The position numbers were made by a program, and so were the translations under genes. The notes beneath the pieces were generated by a model. That model had not been told where the DNA came from, did no database searches, and was given only the letters and a program-made list of their open reading frames with translations. This document shows, piece after piece, positions 1 through 13,100 of a stretch of DNA of 43,479 nucleotides. Location: contig LVLI01000512.1 in assembly GCA_001687465.1 (NCBI GenBank), forward strand, positions 1-43,479, written 5' to 3'. Source of the DNA: Halocafeteria seosinensis. Its lineage: Eukaryota > Sar > Bigyra > Bicosoecida. The first letter of the stretch is position 1; each line of letters opens with the position of its first letter.

Positions 1-70
1 GATTAGATCTTAAGAGCAACATTCATTCTCCCCGGATTACACTTGTACTACCTCTGACCTCCGGCTGCAG

Positions 71-1150
71 AAGGCAAGGAATGCATCCTGGATCTCAAGT
101 AAGGAGTGAGACCACCTCTACAGCTTAAAACAATCAGTTTTACGTTCTCTCCTGAGATTGGTCATGATTACAGCAAGAAATGGAAGGTGGAAGGACTTGT
201 GAACGATGAAGATTTTTGCTATTCTGTGGATGCCACAGCCGGAGCGGGAGCTAATGGACGCGTCTGTGCCGCTGATGCATCTGGGAGTGTCTGCGATACA
301 GTTCAGATCCAGTAAGATCTGAGTTGGACACGGCTTTAGTTTTGAAATGGTTTCCTCATTCTATCTACTTCGTAATCACAGAGCAACAGGAATGCTCAAA
401 GAGGATCCTCGTTTCGGCTTTATTCGCTACACTGATCCCATGGATGGCGAAAGTCAGTTTTGTTTCCTGATCCAATTTGATGCGTACAACGAGCCAACGG
501 GGAATGGAGGGTTTTCTTCTGGTTCAAGTATTAGCTGTATTGACGAAGATCCCCAACAATGGGCAGGAGTGATCGGTAGGTGATAAAATTCCCTTGACAT
601 GTTTGTGCGACTATTTTATATTACTTCGGGCAAGTACAGAAGGCAAAGAATGCATCCTGGATCTCAAGTAAGGAATCATGTGGTAGCTTGTATGATCTTA
701 GCTATTTCCATGTTATCGTGTTTTTTCGGTGTCTTCCAGTCGAAAGTGGAAAATCGAGGGAACCAAGAATGGTGAAGGCTTTTGCTATTCTGTGGATGCC
801 TCAGCTGGAACTGGGGGGCAGGGGCGTGTTTGTGCGGTTGATCCGTCCGGAAGCGTCTGTGATATGGTTGACCTCCAGTAAGGCTCTTGCTGAAGCAATT
901 TTGATTGGACCTACATCTGCTGTCAAGTTGTCAACCTGGTGGTCGTTAACTTACAGAGACACGGGAATGCTCAAAGCTGATCCTCGTTATGGGTTTATTC
1001 AGTATACTAGCCCCATGGACGATGGAAATCAAATTTGCTTAGTGATCGAATTTGATGCCCAGAATTATATGACTGGGAGCGGAGGGGTCGTTTCTGGCTC
1101 AAGTACTGGTTGCGTCGAACAGGACCCTCACGATTGGGCGAAAGTCATTG
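71..1150 (+). repeat. Six-Cys units 1-2 (M-type)
   Basis: Exons of unit 1: 71-98, 174-311, 382-575. Exons of unit 2: 640-667, 740-877, 957-1150. Both c exons are 194 nt rather than 200. They share a distinctive version of the module, with a TGMLK start, SGSS before the fifth-to-sixth Cys stretch, and a WA.VIG end. They are therefore each other's closest relatives and differ from the A/B pairs that follow. Bases 1-70 look like the tail of the preceding intron, ending in a pyrimidine-rich CTGCAG. Confidence 0.8.
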
Positions 1151-4100
1151 GTAAGTAGAGGGTCTTTCCCTCTTGTGTCAGCTGGTCCTTAGTGTCGCTA
1201 CTTGTGGAGCGTACACACTTGCAGAAGGAGAGGAATGTATTCTGGATCTGAGGTACGTCTTGGGGACCGATATACGTCGAAGGATATTGTTGCCCTGCAG
1301 CACTACTCGTGTTGTAGGACTACAGGAAGGAATGGAAATTGACAGGATTCTTCAGTGAGGAACAGAGATTTTGCCATTCTATCGATGCTTCGCGAGGCAC
1401 CAAAAACCAGGGAAGAGCATGTGGAGCAGATTTTACTGGATATGCCTGCACCAATGTAGAGGTTAAGTACGCTCATTGCCCATAACGCATAACCAAGGTA
1501 GGGCAAGCAATGAGTTATGCTTGTCTGTCGAGTTTGTCTCGCAGCTCCACCGGGCACCTGAGGGCTGATCCCCGCTTTGGCTTCATCGGTTATACAAGCC
1601 CTCTGGATAGTGATCGTCATATTTGCGCCCTGATACAATTCGACGCACACAACGAGCCAACTGGTAAAGGGAGGTTCTATTCTGCCCCGAAAGGAGACGT
1701 CATCTGTGCCAACTTGGATCCTGCGGAAGCGGCGAACGTTGTAGGTACGTGTCGCTGGCCAATGAAAATTTGGCATTTGTACTTCACACATAAGACTTTC
1801 GAATTTATCCGAGTTTTAACCATGCGGCGAGTGTGCAGAGGGAGGCGAGTGTGTTTTGTCCATAAAGTAAGGTGTCAGTGCCTAGAATATGCCACATTCA
1901 ACGCTACTATTTCCAACTCATCCCTACAGCAACATATGGAAGGTCGATGGCATATTAGCTGAAGACGACGAAGATTTCTGCCACTCCATAGATGCGAGAG
2001 GTGGCTCAGGTGCTGAAGGGCGAGCCTGCGCGGCCGATTCCTCAGGAAGTGTGTGCGAGTCTGTGCTCATCGAGTAGGTGCTGTCACCGACCTGCCGAGC
2101 TCCCTGTAATAGTTACTACTTGTGACTGTATTCTCTCACAGATCTACTGGCCCATTGAGAGTAAACCCCAATTTTGGATATATCCGATATAGGAGTCCAA
2201 TTGATTCTGCCCGCCGCATATGTTTGGTTATCGAGTTCAATGAGTCGAATGAACCCACAGGAGATGGAGGGTTCGTTTCGTCTACGAATGATGGTATCAG
2301 CTGCGTCGATCTTGATACGCAACGAGGTGCTTATGTAGTAGGTATGTTAGCAGAATACATGTATGGTAGAATGCCGATCTTTGACTGAATTCTCGTGATA
2401 CCAAATCCTTCGGTGCTACTTTGTATATGTCCATGCAGAAGGAGAAGAATGCATATTAGATATGAAGTACGTATACCTGCAGGGCCAGTTTTCGAGTCTC
2501 TACTTGTAGTTTCAGAGCAATTGCTTGAGTAATACAGTAAGAAGTGGAAAGTTGAGGGCACGTTCGGAAACGGTCAAGACATATGTCAATCGGTGGATGC
2601 CACTGGAGGAATCCACAGCGAGGGGAGAGTATGTGGTCTGGATTCGACGGGATATGCCTGCGACGTCGTAGAGATCGAGTAGGTCAATTCCTATTCATGT
2701 GCTTGGCACGACTTGTCTAGTAAACATTACGTGTGTATCGTAATATGCAGCTCAATGGGCCACTTGAGAGATGATCCCCGCTATGGCTATATCGGCTATA
2801 CTAGCCCGATGGACAGTAGTCGGCGAGCTTGCATTCTCATTCAGTTCGATAAATACAATGAACCAACCGGTTGGGGAAGCTTTTCTTCCAACGAGAAGGG
2901 TCAAATTAGTTGCAAAGACCTAGAGCCCTTGAACGGTGCGGAAGTAGTTGGTACGTACAGCGCACGTAGCATGAAGTGACGTCGACTGGGGAATTGTACT
3001 CTTCCAACACTTGAACATGCGTTGCAGAAGGGATCGAGTGTGGATCGGGCTTGAAGTAAGAAATTGGTGTGTTATGGATGGTGCAGTCTTCATTTTTTAT
3101 GCGTCTGTCATTTCTGTGTCCAGCAAAATTTGGAAGGTCGACGGTATATTCACCAGTAACGAAGATTTCTGTTACTCAATAGATGCCTCAGACGGCTTTG
3201 GCACCAATGGTCGAGCGTGCGCAGCCGATTCCTCCGGAAGCGCATGCGATTCCACACTGGTCGAGTACGTGTCCCTCTGGGCAGTTTTACAGAGCTCTTT
3301 TGGTAATTGCCACAACGGTTCTGTTCTGTAACAGATCCACCGGCCTCTTGATTGCGAATCCTCGATTTGGATACATTCACTTTACCAGTCCATTGGACTC
3401 CGCCCTTTCTGTTTGTTTGCTCATCGAGTTTGATAAGTTCAACCATCCTACAGGCGATGGAGGCATATTTTTGTCTATGAGTGATGATCTCAGCTGCGTT
3501 CTTCTAGAAACTCAACGAGGTGCATATGTCGTAGGTACGTTGTCTTACACCGTTGGAATGAAATTGAGGGTAGCTTATTTGGTTTACCACTTGGTGAGCC
3601 ATGCAGAAGGTGAAGAGTGTATGCTGGATTTGAGGTGCGTCATTTGGAGATCTTCAAGCATTATTAACGTGATAACATGGTACTCCTGCAGCAAGAAGTG
3701 GAGAGTTGAGGGGATTTTCCAAGATGGACAAAGCTTTTGCCGCTCTGTAGATGCCTCTGGGGGAATTCAAAGTGTGGGAAAAGTCTGTGGTGTGGACTCC
3801 ACAGGATCTACTTGTGGCAATGTGGTAATCGAGTACGCTTCTCAGTTATTGACATTTGTAAGCACTTTGTGGCTAGTAGGCAGTAAGCATGTATTTGTTG
3901 CAGTTCCATGGGTCACTTGAGAGATGATCCTCGATTTGGTTTTATCGGTTTTACTAGTCCCATGGATAGTGACCGTCGGGCGTGTATTTTAATCCAATTC
4001 GATAAATACAACCGACCAACCGGTTGGGGTAGCTTTTCGTCTGCAGCGAAGGGTGACATTTCCTGTAAAGACTTGGAACCTTCTGATGTTTCACAAGTGA

Positions 4101-7100
4101 GCGGTACGTGCTTCTGTGTTGCATGACTGTGTAGTCGACACTGCCGTCGTACTATGAGGGTATTCGTCTGCAAGGTTGTTCAGAAGGATTGGACTGCGTT
4201 CTACCATTGAAGTAAGGCTAGATTTATTATGGTCAAGCATGAAGGGATTTCTTTCACGATATAAAGTTTTGGTTGTTGTGGTTTCCAGCAAGAAGTGGAA
4301 GGTCGATGGAATATTGCTTGAGGATAACGAAGATTTTTGTCACTCCATCGATGCTACGGGTGGGGCAGGGACGCAGGGACGCGCCTGTGGTGCCGATTCT
4401 TCTGGTAGTGTTTGCGGGTTCGTAATGATCGAGTACGTAGCCGACGAGGAGTCTAGCTTTTGTCCCAAACCCATAGTCCGTTGCACCGTTGCCGTTTCTT
4501 CAACAGGTCCACGGGGGCTTTGACTGCAAATCCCCGTTTCGGGTACGTTCACTATCAGAGTCCAATGGAATCCGGCCGGCACATTTGTTTGATAATCGAG
4601 TTCGACCACCTGAACAAACCAACTGGAGATGGAGGAATATATCTGTCTCCTAATGAGGAACTCAGCTGCATGAATCTTGATCCGCAGCGCGGTGGATACA
4701 TAGTAGGTACGTTCCCCGTATTAGTTGACAAAGAATGTGGCAACAGCATCTTAAGTAATTTTATTTGTCAATGACAATTGGTGTGGAACGATGCAGAAGG
4801 TGAAGAGTGTAGATTGGATTTGAGGTACGCTTGAGGGAAATTTAGTTTCTTTGTATTTATAATCAATTTGGATGCGAATTATACAGCAAAAAATGGAAAG
4901 TAGAGGGCGTTTTCCAGAGTGGCCAAATTTTTTGTCATTCGGTGGATGCCTCCGCGGGAATCCACAATCAGGGAAAAGTCTGTGGCATGGACTCTAGGGG
5001 GTATGCTTGCAACCATGTAGAAATCGAGTACGTCTGTCTTAGTCGTCATATTGTTCGGACAAGCTGTTGATAGTGAACGACCGCAATTTGTGGTTTGGTT
5101 TTCGCAGTTCCATGGGCCACTTAAGAGCTGACCCTCGCTTCGGGTACATCGGCTATACTAGCCCCATGGGAAGTAACCGTCGTGCATGCATTTTAGTTCA
5201 ATTCGATAAATACAACCAACCAACTGGCAGGGGAAGTTTCTTTTCTAATGAGGAGGGGCAAATTGATTGTAGGGACTTGGAACCCTCGACCGGTGCAGAA
5301 GTAGTCGGTATGTAGTATGTCACTCAGAATAATATTGCTTCGTGGACAGCTCAGAGACTGATACATCTGTGTCTATTTGTTTGTATACTTACTCAGAAGG
5401 ATCGGACTGCGTTTTAGCATTAAGGTAAGGCTCGTCTATCATAATAAGATGTTTCATATCTACCAACCGAATATGTATATTCAGTAAAAAGTGGAAAGTC
5501 GACGGTATCCTAGTTGAGGGGAACGAAGACTTTTGTCACTCCATCGACGCTACTAGTGGATCAGGCAACGAGGGACGAGCATGCGCGGCGGATTCCTCAG
5601 GAAGTGTATGCAAAGTCGTCACGGTTGAGTAAGTTAAAGTGTAACAACTTCTCTTTCTTCACCCGTTACCAATGTTCTTTGACAGATCCACTGGAGCTTT
5701 GTTTGAAAACCCGCGTTTCGGTTACATTCACTATACGAGTCCCATGGATCCCGATCGCCGTATCTGTTTGCTTATCGAATTTGACCAACTCAACGAGCCC
5801 ACAGGAGATGGCGGCCTAGTAAGTTCGACGAGTGATGATCTCAACTGCGCCGAGCTCGGTGCACAGCGCGGTGCATACGTAGTAGGTACGTTCTTTTCAT
5901 TCATGGAGAATTCCAAGGGTTATATTCTGGTATTGACATTCTGATGTTTTGGACAGAGGGAGAGGAATGCATTTTAGACTTAAAGTAGGCTCCACCACGC
6001 GGAATTACCTTGAACAGACAGAACGTATTGCTTATGGACTCTGTATGCAGGAGAAAATGGAAAGTTGATGGAACATTTAGTGGGACCAGCGAAAACTTCT
6101 GTCATTCCGTGGATGCGTCGGGGGGTGAAGAAAGCGACGGAAGAGTTTGCGGCGTTGATTCCACCGGCAATGCCTGTGACACTGTGCAAATTGAGTACGT
6201 GCATTCAACCTCAGCGATATCAACGTCGCTTGTAACCGACACGACGTCTTTGTCGGACGTTACTAGTACACAGCTCCATGGGACATTTGAAGGCTGATCC
6301 TCGATTCGGATTTATCGCATATACTAGTCCATTCGCTAGTGATCGTCGGGCCTGTATGGTGATCAAGTTTGATCAATTCAATCAACCAACAGGAAGGGGT
6401 GGTTTCTATTCCTCTCCGAAAGGTGATTTTACTTGTGATGATGTCGATCCGGTCGAGGGAGCCGTTGCTGTCGGTAGGTTCCCTTTCCAAGCGCCAGTAT
6501 GCGTAGGGCAAGAGCATATTCTCCTTTGTTGAATGTGACTTTATTTTGCAGAAGGGACCGAATGCGTTTTAGATTTGAAGTAAGCCGAATTTTGTTGCCC
6601 GGGCTCTCCCTCGAGAGAGTGAATCGTTGCGTATTGCAGTAAGAAATGGAAAGTTGACGGCATATTGAGCGATACGGATGAGGACTTCTGCCACTCTATA
6701 GATGCATCGCGCGGCAGAGGGAACGAAGGTCGAGCGTGCACCGCTGATTCTTCAGGGAGCAAATGTAATAGTGTACAAATTGCGTAAGTCTTGAATGCGC
6801 TCACCAAAGACCAGGCGGAAAGTACTTGCCACAATATGCTATGCAACGTTCAGGTCTATGGGACTGCTTACCGCCAACCCTAGATTTGGATTCATTGGCT
6901 ACGCGAATCCAATGGAATCTTCACGTTTTGTCTGTCTGCTAATTGAATTTGATCAGTCAAATCAACCTACTGGAAATGGAGGTTTCTATTCCGCTGTCAG
7001 TGGCGATATAAGCTGCAGCGACCTACAGCCGCAACAAGGCGCCTATGTGGCAGGTACGTGGTTTGTTCTATGCATTATCAGGTTTCAAATTAACTAGAGC

Positions 7101-10100
7101 CACTTTCCGAAATGATCAATGATCCTGCAGAAGGTGAAGAATGCAGATTGGATTTGAGGTAAGGATTCGCTGAATGTGTTTCAGGAACCATGATTAGCAA
7201 ATACGGTAATGTGTGCAACATTTGGCAGCAAAATGTGGAAAGTTGATGGAGTTTTTAGTGAGAACAACGAAGACTTCTGTTATTCCATAGATGCCTCAGG
7301 CGGTAGCGATAGTGAAGGACGAGCCTGTGGTGCCGATTCGTCTGGAAGCGCATGTAGCACAGTGCAAATAGAGTACGTGTTTAGAAAAGCGGTCGAAGCT
7401 CAGTGACGGGACCTGTGATTGGTGTTTATGATGGGATCTACAGTTCCATGGGACATCTCAAGGCTGATCCTCGGTTTGGAGTCATCGGATTCACGAGCCC
7501 GATGGACAGTGATCGTCGAGCGTGTATTCTTATCAAATTTGATGTCCAGAATGATCCAACCGGCTCTGGCAGTTTCTACTCTGCCCCGAAGAACGAGGTC
7601 AATTGTACTGATTTGAGTCCGTGGGAAGGGGCGGTTGTTGTAGGTACGTAACGTGGGATCACTAACACCTTCGAAACTGCGATACTTGCTTTCGTTTGCT
7701 TCTTGACCCCTATACGCAGAAGGAAAAGAGTGCACTCTCGATCTATCGTAAGCATTCTGTTGGAGGGAATATTGCTACTGTAGCATGATCTACCTTGTGC
7801 CTCACTCCTGCAGCAAGAAGTGGAAGGTTGATGGAGTCCTACTCCGAGGAAACGAAGACTTCTGTCATTCCATAGACGCTTCCAGTGGTATGGGCCGAGC
7901 CTGCGCAGCTGATTCTTCGGGAAGTGCGTGTGACTCGGTCCAAATAGAGTAAGTTTAAAGTTACAGTCTCTTGAAATCACTTTTGAAAGATTGCACAAGT
8001 AAATACATTTCTCATTCACAGATCCATGGGACTTCTGAAGGCAAATCCTCGTTTCGGATACATTGGCTACTCGAATCCGTTGAAGCCTAACCGTCGCATT
8101 TGTTTGTTAATCGAGTTTGACAAATTCAATGAGCCCACAGGAGACGGCGGATTCTACTCTACTATCAGTGGCGATGTCAATTGTTCGGATCAAAACCCGC
8201 AGCGCGGAGCGTATGTAGTAGGTAAGTCTTCAGATTTTATGCATTGCTACCAACGGTACATGTCATAGACCTCGTTATGGTCTGCCGAGTTGCAGAAGAT
8301 AAAGAATGTATCTTAGACTTAGAGTAAGTTCCCGCCTTCGATGTTCTCTAACCTAGGGGTCATTGCGGGCATGCAGTTGGGTAACGTTCTCTCTTCGACT
8401 ACCTCTGGGGACTGCAGAAAGAAATGGAAAGTAGTTGGGGTTTCCATTGGAACTGATGAGAAATTTTGTCATTCTGTGGATGCTTCCGGGGGACTCCAGA
8501 ACCAGGGCAGAGTTTGTGGCTCAGATTCTTCGGGAAACAATTGCGACACGGTCGAAATTGAGTAAGTTTGTGCAGCATATGTCCCGCAGAGTGATGATAA
8601 CCAATAATTCTTACACATAACAAGCAGTTCCTTAGACCACTTGAAGGCTGATCCTCGGTTTGGAGTTATTGGTTACACTAGCGCAATGGATAGTTCTCGC
8701 CAGGCGTGTCTTCTTATCCAGTTCGATAAATACAACGAACCCACTGGGTGGGGCAATTTCTATTCGGCTCCCAAAGATGAGATAAATTGCATGGAGTTGG
8801 GACCCTCCGCAACCTCTGTCGTAGTGGGTACGTGCTAACCCAGGCTCTCATTTCACTTGTGACACATTCAAACTCTGTGGAATTTTGCAGAAGGAGCTAG
8901 TTGTGCCTTAAATTTGACGTAAGACGTACTAATTGCTATAGTTTCTATGCACGGACGTGCGCCTCACAATGACTTTCTGGCATGTTGCAGGAAGAAGTGG
9001 AAAGTTGATGGTGTTTTAGTTGAGAATAATGAAGACTTTTGTCACTCAATAGATGCTTCCGGTGGTGTGGGAAGCCAAGGTCGAGCATGTGCGGCTGACG
9101 CGTCAGGTAGCTCTTGCGATTCTATACAAATCCAGTAAGCTTGCAAACTAAGTTAGTTACGGTTCGTAACGGTAGTAACCCATTTACCCTCCCTCTTGTG
9201 CAGATCCGTTGGAGCGTTGAAAGCTAACCCTCGTTTTGGATATATCGGTTACAGGAGTCCGTTAGATCCCAACCGTGACGTCTGTCTCCTGATTGAGTTC
9301 GACGACGCGAACGAACCTACGGGAAATGGAGGATTTTATTCTGATGTGAGTGGGGAGTGGAGTTGTGACGAACGATTTCCGCACACAGGGGCCTGGGTCG
9401 TGGGTAAGTGGGTTCGGCAATGAACGTTTGGGGAGCGGTTTCTTATGGACTGTTATTCTGGGTTGATTATTACAGAAGGAGAGGAGTGTATTCTGGATTT
9501 GAGGTAGGGCATAAGATGTTCATATGTACACATTCATGCTAATGCGACTCATTGGAAAAACTGATGAGAGACATACAGAAAGCTATGGAAAGTTGATGGT
9601 GTTCTCAGCGACAGCAACGAAAACTTCTGTTACTCTGTTGACGCTTCGAGTGGACCCGGAAACGATGGAAGAGCCTGCAGCACCGATTCTACGGGGAGTA
9701 CTTGTGATTCTGTGCGAGTACAGTACGTCTCTTAGATGGGAATACATTTTTATGTTGTTCAATTCCTAATCAAGCTGCGCATCACAGTTCTTTGGGACAC
9801 TTGAGAGCCGATCCAAGATTTGGATTTGTGGATTACACGAGTCCTCAAGATAGTAACTTGCGTGTTTGTCTTCTAATCCAGTTCGATAGGTACAACGAGC
9901 CAACGGGAGGCGGGGGATTCTCCTCTGCTTCAAGCAGCGACATCAGTTGTGAGGATGTTATACCGCGACTTGGAGCAACTGTCACAGGTATGTAAAGACA
10001 CTATATATTGGTGCTTCTGACATAGGTTTATGAGAATATTATTACCCTATGCAGTTGGCCGCGAATGTATCCTACTGTAAGTTCTGCAAACCAAGGTGAC

Positions 10101-13100
10101 ACCATATGGCGTTCAGTTCTCACGTCGCGGTATTATGCAGGCGGAAATGGAAGGTAGATGGTACCCTTAGAGACGACGATGATGAACAATTTTGCCATTC
10201 TATAGACGCGTCTGTTGGAGTAAACAGACAGGCACGTGCATGTGGTGCCGACTCTTCCGGAAGTGGCTGCGGCACGACATCCATTCAGTAAGAAGCCCCT
10301 GGGTGATGCCACAGCTCTGTATCCCGACTAATCTACTTCTGTTCTGTACCATCAGCTCTATGGGTCTGTCAGATATTGATCCTAGTTTCGGGTTTGTTGG
10401 ATATACCAGTCCAATGAATAGTAGTCACCAGATCTGTGTTCTGATAGAGTTTGACGAACGTGGAAGACCCACGGGGAATGGAGGATTCTATTCTGCTCCG
10501 GGTAGCGAACTCTCGTGCGCAAATCTGGATCCACAAACGGGGGCTACTGTCGTAGGTATGTTAACCCACAGTGTAAGCGACCATAGGCGATGTCACCCGT
10601 TCACTTTTTTGTGTGCAGACGGCGAAGAGTGTATCTTAGATTTAGCGTAAGAACTTGAAACCATAGGCTGCTTTACCACTTCAATGTGTCAAATGTCGTC
10701 CTTGTATCTGCTGTGATCTTCAGAAAGAGTTGGAAAATTGACGGAAGTTTCGAGGAGGATGGCGAGAGGTTCTGTCACTCCGCTGATGCTTCCGGTGGTG
10801 CAGGAGAGACTGGAAGGCTGTGTGTGGCTGATTCAAGTGGAAGTTTTTGTGACTTTGCCCAAATCCAGTAAGGATATTAGCAACCGCAGTAACCTTAAGG
10901 ACCGGGGTAATCCGTGCTTTAATTGTTCTTGATGCAGTGCAATGGGGCATGTGAGAGCTAATCCTCGTTTCGGATATGTCGGCTACACCAGCCCACGAGA
11001 AACTAGTGAACGAATTTGTTTGATTATCGAGTTTGACCAGTACAACACCCCAACCGGCCAAGGGGGATTCTATTCTATATCCGACGACGTCGTTGAGTGC
11101 GCTGAAGTGGAACCTAAAAAAGAATCAGTAGTAGTCGGTACGTCTCAGAGTGGCTCTATTTCTGTAAGCGAGAGCTTCGGATCGTCTTTATTGTTTATTT
11201 GTGGAAGTACAGAAGGCGAAGAATGTATACTAGAGCTCAGGTAGGATCCCGTTTTTCTCATATCGAGATATTTGGTGCAACGCTTATTGATTGTCTAAGA
11301 ATTTGAAATCCAGACGAACGTGGCAAGTGGAAGGCACTTCCAGCGACTCCAATGAGAATATTTGCTATTCAGTTGATGCATGGAGCAATTCGGATTCGGA
11401 AGTCAGAGTCTGCGGCGCCGATGCATCGGGAACTGTTTGTGGTACATTTCCAATCCGGTAAGGCGTCCGAAGCGTTGTCACTATACTGATGGGGGAATCT
11501 GACGATATCTGGGACTGCAGTTATATGGATCATTCGAAGATCAACCCACGGTTTGGAGTGGTTGGATTTGACAGCCCGATCGACAGTAGAAGGCGGGTAT
11601 GTATGTATGTGGAGTTCGATGCCCGTAACCGCCCAACAGGCAGGGGAGGGTTTTACTTGGGTCCGATTAGTTGCGCTAGTGCACCACCTCTAGATGGAAG
11701 TGTGATAACGGGTAAGTGGCTATCTTCACAGCCGAATTTATCTATTTAGCTTCCAGCTATTTGTTTCTCCTCACATACGCTCTGCAGAAGGGAACGAATG
11801 CTTGTTACGGTGCGTGCAACGTCATTTCGTGCCACAGCAGTAAGAGTATTCACCTTCATTCATTATGCTGCAGACGAAAATGGAAGCTAAGTGGCGAGCT
11901 GAGTGGTAATAATCAGAGAATCTGCTACTCTGTGGATGCATCTAAAGGAGTTGGCGCCGAAGGAACCGTATGTGGAGTGGACGGTTCCGGCACCACATGT
12001 GGGATGGCAAAGATTCAGTAAGAACTAGCAAGGTCTGTAAAATTCACCGGTTCAAATGCGCTTCTATTCGATTGTTATGCCATGCAGTTCCATTGGACAT
12101 TTGAATTCGAACCACCGGTTTGGTTACATTGGATTTTTTAATGCAAAGGACATTAACCAACTGATTTGCATGCTGATTGAGCTCGACGCCGAAAATAATC
12201 CTACAGGATATGGAGGCTTGCGCTTTGGGGCGAGTAGCGACATTTCATGTGAGGATTCGGCAGCAAATGCTGGATCTTTGGTAGCACGTATGTATTACTT
12301 CTTGAAAGAACTTGGTGATCAGCTCCGCTAATGCATTCTTTCATTAACTTGGTTCATGCAGAAGGTGAGGAATGCACCATTGACTTGGAGTAAGTATTGA
12401 TTTTAGTTAGAAAGTCGAAAACGTTGGTCAACTGATCCGTTAATGGCGCCATATTGTGGTCACAGAAAGAAGTGGAAAGTAGACGGCGTTCTTATGAGTA
12501 ACAACGAGAGATTCTGCTACTCGGTTGACGCATCTGCGGGCGTTGGTACAGAGGGACGTGTATGCAACGCCGACTCCAGCGGTTCTACTTGCGGGAAGGC
12601 TCAAGTAATGTAAGACAAGCAGTCGATACATGAATATGGTCATTTGTGACCTACCCTCGATGCCTCATGATGTCGACATACAGTTCGATGGGACATTCAA
12701 GTGTAGATCCGCGGTTCGGTTACGTTGGGTTCAGCAGTCCCATCGAAGAACAGCGGACTATTTGTATATTTATCCGCTTCGATTTACAAAATAAACCGAC
12801 CGGTAGTGGAGGTATGATCACGGGAGCGAAGAGTGACGTTTCCTGCAAAGGTGAAGAGCCAAACGAGGGAGCTGTAGTAACAGGTAGGCAGATACGGAAA
12901 TAAAATACCATCATATAGTGAAACGACAATTTGTTACTTCTTTATGCTGTGCAGAAGGGGAAGAATGTGTTTTGGACTTATCGTAAGCAGTTGAATAGTT
13001 TCGAAGCCTGCCCAACGCTTGAGTCATAATTTCGCCGGTGACCATCATACAGGAGGAAGTGGAAGCTTAACGGCGTTTTGGATGGCAGCGAAAATATATG

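Noticed and set aside
347-583. Individual open frames across 1-16700 as separate small genes
   Set aside because: Their ends coincide with GT donors and AG acceptors, their phases join, and the repeats continue across them. They are exons of one gene.
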